Source: CAZBQC01 sp964494015 (GTDB taxonomy: Bacteria; Bacillota_I; Bacilli_A; RF39; UBA660). Taken from it: a DNA stretch of 11,951 bases. Below, piece after piece: positions 1 to 7,155 of the stretch (its first letter is position 1; each line of letters opens with the position of its first letter). Both the position numbers and the translations under genes were made by a program. Location: contig CAZBQC010000027.1 of the NCBI GenBank assembly GCA_964494015.1, forward strand, positions 1-11,951, written 5' to 3'. The notes beneath the pieces are model-generated. The model had not been told where the DNA came from, made no database searches, and saw only the letters and a program-made list of their open reading frames with translations.

Positions 1-87
1 ATCAAAGATTATAGAAATATAATGAATTTGGGTGGTACCACGGATTATAAAAGCAATTCGTCCCTTGTGGATGGAATTGCTTTTTCT
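1..87 (+). promoter_or_regulatory. 3' end of a T-box riboswitch leader for asnS
   Basis: The near-invariant T-box sequence GGGTGGTACCACGG lies at 30-43. It is followed by the competing terminator hairpin and then by asnS. In this family, uncharged tRNA pairs with the T-box bulge and stabilises an antiterminator that includes this sequence, so the downstream gene is read when its amino acid is scarce. The specifier loop lies upstream of the window and cannot be read; asparagine specificity is inferred from the gene controlled. Confidence 0.93.
49..86 (+). terminator. T-box-controlled intrinsic terminator
   Basis: An 11-bp perfect stem pairs 49-59 (AAAAGCAATTC) with 74-84 (GAATTGCTTTT), and the pairing can be extended inward by GTCC/GGAT at 60-63 and 69-72. 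The T-run at 81-85 forms the release tract. It starts directly after the T-box sequence, as expected for the mutually exclusive terminator of this riboswitch class. Confidence 0.85.
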
Positions 88-111
88 ATTAAATAAAAAA
101 GGAGTGATAGT

Positions 112-1491
112 ATGTTAGTAGATGTTAGAGAAATATATAGAGATTTAACTTTATATATGGATAAAGAAGTAACTTTACAAGGATGGGTTAGAAATCATCG
201 TAAACAGAAAGAATTTGGTTTTATTGATTTTTATGATGGAACACATTTTAATACTGTTCAAATTGTCTATGATGAAAAGTTAGCTAATTTTGATGACATT
301 CAAAAGATCAGAGTAGGAAGCAGTATTACTGTCAGTGGTAAATTAATTAAATCTCCTAAAGAACAACAGGAGTTTGAACTTAGTGCCTCAGCGATAAAAT
401 TAGAAGGAGATGCCGATGAAGATTATCCGATTCAACCGAAAAGGCATACTCGTGAGTTCTTAAGAGAAGTTGCTTATTTAAGGCCACGATCAAGTTTATT
501 TCAAGCCGTTTTTAGAGTGAGAAGTGTGACAGCTATGGCTATTCATACATATTTTCAGGATCGTGGTTATGTTTATTTTCATGCTCCAATTATTACGGCG
601 TCTGACTGTGAAGGGGCGGGAGAAATGTTTCAAGTTACGACTCTTGATTTGGAAAGAATTTGTAAAGAAAAAAGCGTCGATTATAAAAAGGACTTTTTTG
701 GTAAACCAGCATCTTTAACAGTATCTGGTCAGCTTCAAGCTGAAGCCATGGCGATGGCTTATAAAAAAGTCTATACTTTTGGACCGACCTTTCGAGCCGA
801 AAACTCTAATACGAAAAACCATGCTAATGAATTTTGGATGATTGAACCAGAAATTGCCTTTTGTGATTTGAATGGTCTAATGGATGTCGAAGAAGATATG
901 GTCAAATATATCGTCAAATATGTCATTGACAACTGTAAGACAGAAATGGAATTCTTTGATAAATATGTCGAGGTAGGTTTATTAGATAAATTAAACAAAT
1001 TATTAAAGAGTAAGTTTACGAGAGTTACCTATGAAGAGGTAATAGAAACCTTAAAAAAAGCTGATATTAAATGGGAATTTACTCCCGAGTATGGTGGAGA
1101 TATTGCTAAGGAACACGAGAAATATATTACTGAACATTTCGATGGACCAGTCTTTATTACGAACTGGCCAAAAGAAATTAAAGCCTTTTATATGAAGCAA
1201 AACAGTGATAAAAAAACCGTTGCCGCTGTCGATCTACAAGTTCCAGGAGCTGGTGAATTAATGGGCGGATCACAAAGAGAAGAAGATTATGACAAATTAA
1301 AATCTCGTATGAAGGAATTAAATATTTGTGAAGATGATTTAGAATGGTATTTGAATCTAAGAAAATACGGTGGTTGTATTCATTCAGGCTTTGGAATGGG
1401 CTTTGAAAGATTATTAATCTATCTAACAGGTGTTGAAAACATTAGAGATGTAATTCCATTTCCAAGAACACCAAATAACTGTGAATTTTAG
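112..1491 (+). CDS. asnS: Asparagine--tRNA ligase (AsnRS)
   Basis: A cytoplasmic class IIb aminoacyl-tRNA synthetase that charges tRNA-Asn with asparagine using ATP. Residues 19-97 form the OB-fold anticodon-binding domain (QGWVRNHR, FIDFYDG). The catalytic domain follows. Motif 2 at about 222-248 carries FRAENSNT and EFWMIEPE, the AsnRS signature that separates it from AspRS. Motif 3 at about 426-438 reads GFGMGFERLLIYL, and the protein ends with the usual IPFPRTP. At 459 residues it matches normal bacterial AsnRS length. The ATG at 112 has an AAGGAG site at 99-104 with ordinary spacing. The T-box leader directly upstream indicates control by tRNA-Asn charging, and a likely terminator follows, so the gene appears to be transcribed alone. 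Confidence 0.98.
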   Translation: MLVDVREIYRDLTLYMDKEVTLQGWVRNHRKQKEFGFIDFYDGTHFNTVQIVYDEKLANFDDIQKIRVGSSITVSGKLIKSPKEQQEFELSASAIKLEGDADEDYPIQPKRHTREFLREVAYLRPRSSLFQAVFRVRSVTAMAIHTYFQDRGYVYFHAPIITASDCEGAGEMFQVTTLDLERICKEKSVDYKKDFFGKPASLTVSGQLQAEAMAMAYKKVYTFGPTFRAENSNTKNHANEFWMIEPEIAFCDLNGLMDVEEDMVKYIVKYVIDNCKTEMEFFDKYVEVGLLDKLNKLLKSKFTRVTYEEVIETLKKADIKWEFTPEYGGDIAKEHEKYITEHFDGPVFITNWPKEIKAFYMKQNSDKKTVAAVDLQVPGAGELMGGSQREEDYDKLKSRMKELNICEDDLEWYLNLRKYGGCIHSGFGMGFERLLIYLTGVENIRDVIPFPRTPNNCEF

Positions 1492-1506
1492 AATTATAAT
1501 TATAAT

Positions 1507-1541
1507 AAACAAGTATGTTGTAAAAAATATATTTGTTTTTT
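1507..1541 (+). terminator. Probable intrinsic terminator after asnS
   Basis: A 10-bp stem with one G-T wobble pairs 1507-1516 (AAACAAGTAT) with 1529-1538 (ATATTTGTTT) around a 12-nt loop. The T-run continues to 1541. The stem is AT-rich, so its strength is uncertain, but its position 15 bp after the asnS stop fits. Confidence 0.5.
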
Positions 1542-1556
1542 ATATGAAATAAAGGG

Positions 1557-1585
1557 TTGTTTGATAGAATAAAAAATGATAAAAT
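1557..1585 (+). promoter_or_regulatory. Sigma-A promoter, extended -10, for the SipW-type surface protein gene
   Basis: The -35 box TTGTTT at 1557-1562 is separated by 17 bp from the -10 box TAAAAT at 1580-1585. A TG at 1577-1578 makes the -10 extended. Transcription would start near 1592, leaving a leader of about 45 nt before the chosen start codon. Confidence 0.6.
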
Positions 1586-1636
1586 GAAGATATAAAATAT
1601 AATGATAAAGCTAACATCATGATTAGGGAGAAGCAT

Positions 1637-3121
1637 ATGGAAGAAGTTACTTATAGTAAACCTATGAGAGGGAAGCTCCTATTAATAGCTATAATAGGCA
1701 TCCTACTAATTATTGGTATCGCCATAGGAGCAACCTATGCTTTTTTTCAGTACAATAAAATAGGAACAAAAACTCTATCCTTTGAAACCGGAAGTATCAA
1801 TTTACAACTAGGAGAAGTAGGGAATGGAATCACTTTAACTGATCAATTTCCGATGAGTGATGAAGCCGGAATAAGTCAGGCAACAACTTACAACTTTACA
1901 ATCAGTGGTTATAATACTGGAACAGAACCAATTTATTATGAGGTAGTGGCGGTTCCAGGAGGAGATGTAGCTGGTAAGACTAGATTTAATGACGATGAAA
2001 TTAAGTTATATATTACCGATGGAACGGGAGTGCCTGTCTATGGACCAACACCTACCTTTGAATTATCAAATAGTGAATCTAAATTATTCATCGACACCAT
2101 TCCGGGAGGAACACCAGTTGCTACACCAGTAACTAGAAGTTATTTCTTAAGAATTTGGTTAAATAGTGAGCGAATCTTAATCAGTGAAACAGATTATGTT
2201 TCAGGAAAGAATCGATATACGCCAACGGAATTTCAAAGCAAGTATGCCTCAGTAAAAATCCAAGTCAAAGGCGACATGACACCCAAAACTATACCAACAC
2301 TCTTAGAAAAGATTAACACTAATTTATCAGCTAATTTCTATAATCGACCAGGAGATAGTGATCAGACCTTTATCGTTGGAACATCCAGTGATGATAATTA
2401 CAAACCTAACAATTATTTATGGTACAGTGGTAAGTTATGGCGAATTGTGACTTTAAATAAGACAAGTGGTACAGTAACATCAATTAAATTGATTACTCAA
2501 GACAATATAACAAGCATATCTTGGAATGGGACACTCGAAAATGGAGGTAGTGGAGGAACAACTTATCAAGATAGTTTTATCTATCAATGGTTAAATGAAA
2601 ATTTTTATGAGACCTTAAGGTATCCCACTAATTACCTTGTTACTAATTACAGCTGGAACGCTACTTCAACTTATCCGGATACAAAACCACCGAAAACAAT
2701 AATGGTTCTGGGAGCAGTTGGACTTTTAAACATCTACGAGTATACATATAGTTCCATCAACACTACTCTTGCTAATGGCTATTTAAACACTGGATATGAA
2801 TGGTGTACGATAACGAGCTATGATACAGAAAATGTTCGTTATGTACTCTTCAATGGATCTAGTAATTCTGTTGGCTCTGCTAGTAATAATTATAGTGTTC
2901 GTCCATCCATAAATTTAAAAACAACACTTCGTATAATAAACGGAAATGGAACGATTAACAATCCCTATCGCTTAGCAGGAGATAATGATCAGGAAAGTAG
3001 TTTAATAAATGATAATTTAAATACCCGATACAGCGGAGAATATGTCAGATTTAATGATGCAAATTATCGAATTGTCGAAGTAGAAAATGGTAAAACCAAA
3101 TTATTAAAGCAGATTACCTAA
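1637..3121 (+). CDS. Surface protein with SipW/TasA-type N-terminus, 5' part of a frameshifted gene
   Basis: The ATG at 1637 is preferred over 1619 because AGGGAG at 1625-1630 sits 6 nt before it. Residues about 12-36 form a hydrophobic segment running into GATYAFF and then a FETGSINL-type strand. This is the pattern of SipW-dependent signal peptides of TasA/CalY-like matrix proteins. A beta-rich region follows to about residue 220. Then comes a module with LWRIV near residue 267, RPSINLK at 422-428 and GNGTxxNPY near 442, resembling the DUF6273-like modules common in Firmicutes surface proteins. A second module begins with YRIV at residue 477 and is cut by a stop at 3119-3121. The continuation lies in another frame through 3663. 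No LPxTG motif or enzyme active site is visible. The function is unknown; a cell-envelope or matrix role is inferred from the N-terminus. Confidence 0.75.
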   Translation: MEEVTYSKPMRGKLLLIAIIGILLIIGIAIGATYAFFQYNKIGTKTLSFETGSINLQLGEVGNGITLTDQFPMSDEAGISQATTYNFTISGYNTGTEPIYYEVVAVPGGDVAGKTRFNDDEIKLYITDGTGVPVYGPTPTFELSNSESKLFIDTIPGGTPVATPVTRSYFLRIWLNSERILISETDYVSGKNRYTPTEFQSKYASVKIQVKGDMTPKTIPTLLEKINTNLSANFYNRPGDSDQTFIVGTSSDDNYKPNNYLWYSGKLWRIVTLNKTSGTVTSIKLITQDNITSISWNGTLENGGSGGTTYQDSFIYQWLNENFYETLRYPTNYLVTNYSWNATSTYPDTKPPKTIMVLGAVGLLNIYEYTYSSINTTLANGYLNTGYEWCTITSYDTENVRYVLFNGSSNSVGSASNNYSVRPSINLKTTLRIINGNGTINNPYRLAGDNDQESSLINDNLNTRYSGEYVRFNDANYRIVEVENGKTKLLKQIT

Positions 3122-3663
3122 CAAACAGTGGCGGAACAATAATATCAAAACCATTTAGTACCAGTATTTTATATAATCCATTAGGCGAAATAGGATATTT
3201 GGGAGGATATTTAAATAACAATACAGCCAGTGGGTGGTATGGTTCGTTAAGTAGCACCTGGCAAAATATGATTGAGGATGGAGCTTGGTATTTAAGAACA
3301 GTAGGAAGTGGAATGAGTTATAAAGCTAGTATTTGTGCTACAGTTAATCCCATTGCGAGTGGTGGTACTAAGACTAGTACCTGTTCGAAAACGACAATTA
3401 GTGTTAGTGCTAAAGTAGGCTTACCTAGATTAGGAGAAATGTTTGCTAGTCGAAGTGCAAGTAGTCCTGAATCATCAGAAAACATGATAATTATTACCCC
3501 AAAGGATACTAGTACTTTACATACAGTAAATTCTTATGGGTCTGGAGCATCTGATGCTTATTATTTGAATTTTCCAGCTCGTCCATCAATTTATCTTAAG
3601 TCTTCAGTTATAATTACAGGAGGAGATGGAACACCAAGTAATCCATTTACTTTAACGATGTAA
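3094..3663 (+). pseudogene. Displaced 3' part of the SipW-type surface protein gene
   Basis: This frame is open from 3094 to the stop at 3663 and overlaps the end of the upstream frame. Reading continues sensibly across the break: about KLLK then ADYLTNSGG, as though one A were missing from the AAA at 3106-3108. One added base gives a single protein of 675 residues. The tail completes the second module with RPSIYLK (from 3580) and GDGTxxNPF (from about 3625), which mirror RPSINLK and GNGTxxNPY in the first module. The first in-frame ATG, at 3199, has no convincing ribosome binding site and lies inside the module, so an independent gene is unlikely. Whether the indel is real or an assembly error cannot be decided here. 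Confidence 0.75.
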
Positions 3664-3680
3664 AAAGCAATACATAAAAT

Positions 3681-3715
3681 AAATACCAACTTATTTTAAA
3701 TTAAGTTGGTATTTT
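3681..3715. terminator. Bidirectional intrinsic terminator between convergent genes
   Basis: A perfect 13-bp stem pairs 3681-3693 (AAATACCAACTTA) with 3702-3714 (TAAGTTGGTATTT) around an 8-nt loop. A- and T-rich flanks on both sides let it serve the surface protein gene on the plus strand and the DUF1003 gene on the minus strand. Confidence 0.85.
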
Positions 3716-3724
3716 AAATTAGTC

Positions 3725-4261
3725 TTAAGATTTAGAATTATCTTTGGTATTTTCACTTTCCTCAGATTGTTCTAAAAGAGTAAGAATTTTATTTTGATTT
3801 CTTAAGATAGTCTGCATCTCATGGTGTAATTCTTCGAGGATAAGTTCACTTTTTAAATCAGTTTGATAATCATTTTGGTTACGAAGTGCATCTTTTTTAC
3901 TCTCACGATTTTGGCTCATCATGATAATCGGTGCTTGTACAGCAGCAATACACGATAAGAAGAGATTTAATAAAATGAAGGGATAAGGGTCATAAGCATT
4001 TTTAGCTAGCAAAAATCCATTGATAATTATCCACAGAACAATTACGATGGAAAAGGTTAAAATGAATTCCCAGCTACCGATAACTGCTGAAATTTTATCT
4101 GCTAACTTTTCTTTAAAAGTAACGGTCTCTTCATCCTGCTTATCGATATTAATCGAAATAGGATTCTCGATGATTAATTCCATTAATTCATCTTTATCGG
4201 TATCAGCCCAGTTTTGCTCTAACAGTAACTTAACAATTTCTTTACGTGATCTTTTTTCCAT
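3725..4261 (-). CDS. DUF1003 family membrane protein
   Basis: A 178-residue inner-membrane protein of the DUF1003 (COG4420) family, whose molecular role is not established. Family marks are the GSWEFILTF segment starting at residue 62, DPYPFILLNL at 91-100 and APIIMMSQNR at 110-119. Two membrane helices lie at about 63-85 and 93-115. The C-terminal third is charged and probably helical or coiled, and the first 50 residues are soluble and acidic. The start is placed at 4261 rather than 4279: the earlier ATG overlaps the AGGAG site at 4270-4274 (minus strand), which sits 8 nt before the MEKRS start. The gene stands alone, convergent with the surface protein gene and divergent from der, with its own promoter. 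Confidence 0.9.
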   Translation of the reverse strand: MEKRSRKEIVKLLLEQNWADTDKDELMELIIENPISINIDKQDEETVTFKEKLADKISAVIGSWEFILTFSIVIVLWIIINGFLLAKNAYDPYPFILLNLFLSCIAAVQAPIIMMSQNRESKKDALRNQNDYQTDLKSELILEELHHEMQTILRNQNKILTLLEQSEESENTKDNSKS

Positions 4262-4283
4262 AATTATTACTCCTACCATTTTA

Positions 4284-4311
4284 ATTATAGCAGTTTTTTA
4301 TAAAAACACAA
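4284..4311 (-). promoter_or_regulatory. Promoter of the DUF1003 gene
   Basis: On the minus strand, TATAAT (4284-4289) is preceded by TGC, giving an extended -10. The -35 box is TTGTGT at 4306-4311 with a 16-bp spacer. It lies 6 bp from the -35 box of the divergent der promoter. Confidence 0.7.
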
Positions 4312-4317
4312 TTATAA

Positions 4318-4346
4318 TTGATAATACTTGTTATTTTTGCTATAAT
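4318..4346 (+). promoter_or_regulatory. Promoter of der
   Basis: TTGATA at 4318-4323 is followed by a 17-bp spacer and a perfect TATAAT at 4341-4346, with TGC at 4338-4340 forming an extended -10. This is the strongest sigma-A promoter match in the window and lies 24 bp before the der start codon. Confidence 0.85.
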
Positions 4347-4370
4347 AATTTTGGAAATTGGGTGATATCT

Positions 4371-5681
4371 ATGCAACTACCGACAGTAGCTTTAGTCGGA
4401 AGACCAAACGTAGGAAAAAGTACTGTTTTTAACAGTATGGTTGGTAAAAAAATATCAATTATCGAAGATACCCCTGGTGTGACAAGAGATCGAATCTATG
4501 GCGAAGTTAACTATAATAATTATCGCTTTAATTTAATTGATACTGGCGGAATTGATGTTTCGAAAGAACTTTTCAGTGAAGAAATTAAAATTCAGGCGAT
4601 GATTGCTATCGATGAAGCTGATGTCATTGTCTTTATCGTCGACGGTAAAGAAGGATTGACAGCTAATGATTTTATCATTCGTGACATGCTTAGAAAAACG
4701 CAAAAAAAAGTCATTGTTGCCATCAATAAAATCGATAACAAAAAAACTTTTAATAATCTCTACGATTTTTATGAATTGGGATTTGATTATTATATTCTGA
4801 TCAGTGGAGAGCATAATATTGGCTTTATCGAATTGATGGATGAAATTACCAAAGATTTTAAAAAAGTGGTAAAGGAAGAAGAAGATAGTCGTTTAAAGTT
4901 TTCGGTAATTGGTCGACCAAATGTTGGGAAGAGTAGTCTAATTAATGCCCTTTTAAATGAAAATCGGGTGATTGTCAGCAGTGAGGCTGGCACGACAAGA
5001 GATTCAATTGACACCGTGTTTACGTATAATCATGAGGAATTTGTTGCTATTGATACAGCTGGAATGCGTAAAAAAGGCAAAATTTATGAAAATATTGAAA
5101 GATATAGCTTACTTCGAAGTTTACGTGCCATCGATCGAAGTGATGTCTCTGTACTTGTCATCAGTGCTGAAGACGGGATCATCGAACATGATAAGCATAT
5201 TGCCGGCTATGTCCTTGAAAAAGGAAAGGGATTAATTATTGCCGTCAACAAATGGGATTTAGCAACTGATCCCAATATTTTAGAATATATCAAATTAGTG
5301 CGAAGTGAATTTCAGTTTTTATCCTATGTACCAATTGTTTTTTTATCAGCACTGACTAAAGAGCGTATTACAACTTTGATGCCTGAAATCTTAAAGGTTG
5401 GACAGAATATTAAAAAAGAAATTAAAACTAGTCTTTTGAATGATGTGGTTAACGATGCATATTTACTTAATTCACCACCATCATATAAAGGACGAAGATT
5501 AAAAATCTATTTTGCTAATCAAGAAGGAGTCAAACCACCAAAATTTGTTTTTCATGTCAATGATAAACGCTTGGTACATTTTTCCTATTATCGTTATCTA
5601 GAAAACAAACTTCGTGAAAGTTTTGATTTTGAAGGAACACCAATTGAAATAATCTTTAAAAATAGAGGTGATAAAGAATGA
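4371..5681 (+). CDS. der: Ribosome biogenesis GTPase Der (EngA)
   Basis: An essential tandem-GTPase that binds the 50S subunit and assists its late assembly. GTPase domain 1 has the P-loop GRPNVGKS at 10-17, DTPG at 33-36, DTGG at 57-60 and NKID at 119-122. GTPase domain 2 repeats this with GRPNVGKS at 181-188, DTAG at 228-231 and NKWD at 293-296. A KH-like RNA-binding domain fills about 350-436. The length of 436 residues is typical of the family. The frame is open far upstream, but ATG 4371 is correct: it begins directly before the first P-loop strand, lies behind the promoter, and has GGTGAT at 4361-4366, the 3' half of the anti-Shine-Dalgarno complement. The TGA stop overlaps the next start codon, so translation is probably coupled. 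Confidence 0.97.
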   Translation: MQLPTVALVGRPNVGKSTVFNSMVGKKISIIEDTPGVTRDRIYGEVNYNNYRFNLIDTGGIDVSKELFSEEIKIQAMIAIDEADVIVFIVDGKEGLTANDFIIRDMLRKTQKKVIVAINKIDNKKTFNNLYDFYELGFDYYILISGEHNIGFIELMDEITKDFKKVVKEEEDSRLKFSVIGRPNVGKSSLINALLNENRVIVSSEAGTTRDSIDTVFTYNHEEFVAIDTAGMRKKGKIYENIERYSLLRSLRAIDRSDVSVLVISAEDGIIEHDKHIAGYVLEKGKGLIIAVNKWDLATDPNILEYIKLVRSEFQFLSYVPIVFLSALTKERITTLMPEILKVGQNIKKEIKTSLLNDVVNDAYLLNSPPSYKGRRLKIYFANQEGVKPPKFVFHVNDKRLVHFSYYRYLENKLRESFDFEGTPIEIIFKNRGDKE

Positions 5682-5893
5682 TTTTTAAAAAGATAAATTT
5701 AAATGCTATCGATGATGTCACTTTATTATATCAAATGATCGAGGGATTAAATATTGCTCAAGCCAAACTTGACGAAAGATATAAGAAGAAAGAAATATCT
5801 TTAGAAGATTATAAAATCCAAGCCGCAGAATTTGGTAAAAGAAGAGCACAATATCAAAAAGAATTAGATAAATTATTGAAGAATAAAAAATAA
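5678..5893 (+). CDS. Small hypothetical protein, probable coiled coil, coupled to der
   Basis: I do not recognise this 71-residue protein. Its ATG overlaps the der stop codon (ATGA at 5678-5681), and GAGGTGAT at 5665-5672 provides a good ribosome binding site, so it is probably expressed by coupling to der. It has no signal peptide or membrane segment. From about residue 15 to the end it is rich in K, E, Q, L and A with heptad-like spacing, suggesting one long helix or a helical hairpin. About a quarter of residues are lysine or arginine, with a run of lysines at the C-terminus. A role near ribosome assembly can only be guessed from position. Sensible codon use and the overlap argue for a real gene. 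Confidence 0.75.
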   Translation: MIFKKINLNAIDDVTLLYQMIEGLNIAQAKLDERYKKKEISLEDYKIQAAEFGKRRAQYQKELDKLLKNKK

Positions 5894-5919
5894 CGAAGAA
5901 GAACCTTTTACATATAATA
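5893..5919 (+). promoter_or_regulatory. Promoter-like site before the SpoVIF-like gene, resembling a sigma-K promoter
   Basis: CATATAATA at 5911-5919 fits the sigma-K -10 pattern CATAnnnTA, and the AC at 5893-5894 lies 16 bp upstream, the sigma-K -35 spacing. The same bases hold a sigma-A-like TATAAT (5913-5918), but no good sigma-A -35 box lies 16-18 bp upstream. In AT-rich DNA such a match can arise by chance. Confidence 0.4.
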
Positions 5920-5936
5920 GGGTAGGAGGTTTTTTT

Positions 5937-6176
5937 ATGTTGAGTGATGGTCTTTTTAAAAGAGTTGAAAAAAAGACTAATATTAATAAGGATACGATCT
6001 TTTCTTTGGCTAAAAAGTTACAAAAATCTGATATGAAAGACGAGGGAACAATTAGGGAAGTAATTCAAGAACTAGGAAGTTTGACAGGTCGTCCAGTAAC
6101 CGAAGAGAAAACACAAAAAATTGTCAATGCGATAATAAACGATAAAGTACCTAAAGACATTGAAAATAATTTTTAA
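5937..6176 (+). CDS. Stage VI sporulation protein F-like (SpoVIF/YjcC family)
   Basis: A 79-residue soluble protein resembling the SpoVIF family of Bacillus, whose members act in the mother cell during spore coat assembly. Shared features are the start FKRVEKKTxINKDTI, a central DEGTIREVIQELG segment, then GRPVTEEKTQKIVNAIIND and a final VPKDI. The length is close to the family norm of about 80-90 residues. The ATG at 5937 has GGAGG at 5925-5929 with 7-nt spacing. The gene has its own promoter-like site and is followed by a small hairpin, so it looks monocistronic. In a lineage that may not sporulate, the protein could have been repurposed; the family assignment rests on my recognition of the pattern, not on a search. 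Confidence 0.75.
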   Translation: MLSDGLFKRVEKKTNINKDTIFSLAKKLQKSDMKDEGTIREVIQELGSLTGRPVTEEKTQKIVNAIINDKVPKDIENNF

Positions 6177-6177
6177 T

Positions 6178-6201
6178 CTCTAATTAATTTAGAGTTTTTA
6201 T
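6178..6201 (+). terminator. Short hairpin with T-tract after the SpoVIF-like gene
   Basis: CTCTAA at 6178-6183 pairs with TTAGAG at 6189-6194 around a 5-nt loop, followed directly by five Ts and then TTTTATT. With only 6 bp the stem is short, but the hairpin plus T-run right after the stop codon has the layout of an intrinsic terminator. Confidence 0.5.
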
Positions 6202-6240
6202 TTTATTAAAAATGTTGTATCATATACTTGGGTGATTTCA

Positions 6241-7155
6241 TTGAAAAGTTGTGTTTTAATTTATAATCCAGTTAGTGGTAACGGTTTGGCAAACAAATAT
6301 ATCGACAAAATTATGAAAGTCTTAAAAGAGTATGATTATGATGCAATCATAATGAAAAGCGAATACTCTGGTCATATAAAAAAGATTATTGAAAACATCA
6401 GTAATACTGATCTGGTTATTTCTCTAGGAGGAGACGGAACTTTTTATGAGGTCATGAATGGAAATTTATTAAGAAAAAACAGATTGGTTTTATCACATAT
6501 TCCGATTGGTACGACCAATGATATTGGAGCCATGTTTGGGTATAAGAAGGATCTTATTGGCAATTTAAAACTACTTTTAGAAGGTGAAGAAAAAGAAATG
6601 GATATTTGCACGATCAATGGGACAGCTTTTACCTATGTTTTAAGTTTTGGTAAATTTATGGATATTCCTTATGAAACACCTCGCGAATTAAAACGACATT
6701 TAGGTTATTTAGCGTATTTATTACAGGTGATGAGGAGTTTATTTACAAAGACAATCAAACAAGATATTAGTTTTACTATTAATGGTGAAAAACATCGTGG
6801 GAAATATAGTATGATGATTATCAGTAATGCTAATCGGATTGCTGGTATTAATAATTTTTATAAAGATGTAAAATTAAACGATGGTAAGTTTGAAGTCATG
6901 ATGTGCAGTTTAGCCAAAGTTCGAAAAATTGCTAAAGCTATTTATTATTTAAAAACTTCTGATCTTTCTAAAGTCGAAGGAATTGAAATCTATAAAACGG
7001 ATCATTTAACTGTTAAATTTCATCATCGAAAAGAAGTAAACTGGTGTATTGATGGTGAAAAACTAATTGGAAGAGATAAAGAATACGAGATTAAGGTAAT
7101 TAAGAATATTAAAATTAAATTGCCAAAGGAAAATTTAAAGGACTTGTTCAATTAA
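6241..7155 (+). CDS. Diacylglycerol/lipid kinase (DgkB/YegS family)
   Basis: A soluble or peripheral lipid kinase that transfers phosphate from ATP to diacylglycerol or a related lipid, returning it to phospholipid synthesis. Family motifs are YNPVSG at 8-13, the nucleotide-binding GGDGT at 63-67 within SLGGDGTFYEVMNG, PIGTTNDIG at 88-96 and a C-terminal NWCIDGE near 280. The length of 304 residues is typical. The start is chosen as TTG 6241 because GGTGAT at 6231-6236 sits 4 nt before it, exactly the arrangement at der; GTG at 6232 would overlap that site. Sphingosine- or undecaprenol-type substrates cannot be excluded from sequence. The gene is last in the core block, and no clear terminator was found behind it. 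Confidence 0.9.
   Translation: MKSCVLIYNPVSGNGLANKYIDKIMKVLKEYDYDAIIMKSEYSGHIKKIIENISNTDLVISLGGDGTFYEVMNGNLLRKNRLVLSHIPIGTTNDIGAMFGYKKDLIGNLKLLLEGEEKEMDICTINGTAFTYVLSFGKFMDIPYETPRELKRHLGYLAYLLQVMRSLFTKTIKQDISFTINGEKHRGKYSMMIISNANRIAGINNFYKDVKLNDGKFEVMMCSLAKVRKIAKAIYYLKTSDLSKVEGIEIYKTDHLTVKFHHRKEVNWCIDGEKLIGRDKEYEIKVIKNIKIKLPKENLKDLFN

Noticed and set aside
771..998. Minus-strand frame inside asnS, and similar ones at 4533-4814, 4790-5014 and plus-strand 4972-5235 inside der
   Set aside because: They overlap genes with full, unmistakable family motifs and show no ribosome binding site or recognisable domain.
1442..1636. Minus-strand hydrophobic 64-residue frame
   Set aside because: It covers the asnS end, the terminator and a promoter. 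The hydrophobic residues follow from the AT-rich DNA, and no start signal is seen.
3101..3121. Programmed -1 frameshift site
   Set aside because: The heptamer at the break is A TTA AAG; re-pairing of the P-site tRNA after slippage would be poor, and no clear stimulatory hairpin follows. An indel is more likely.
4020..4370. N-terminal extension of the der frame by 117 residues
   Set aside because: The extension lies antisense to the DUF1003 gene and would cross the der promoter. Family length and the ribosome binding site place the start at 4371.
5902..5936. Hairpin between AACCT and AGGTT before the SpoVIF-like gene
   Set aside because: Only about 5 bp with a loop of roughly 20 nt; too weak to call a terminator or ribosome binding site switch.
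6223..6228. TATACT as a -10 box for the lipid kinase gene
   Set aside because: It ends only 12 bp before the start codon, so transcription would begin within or after the ribosome binding site, and no -35 box is visible.
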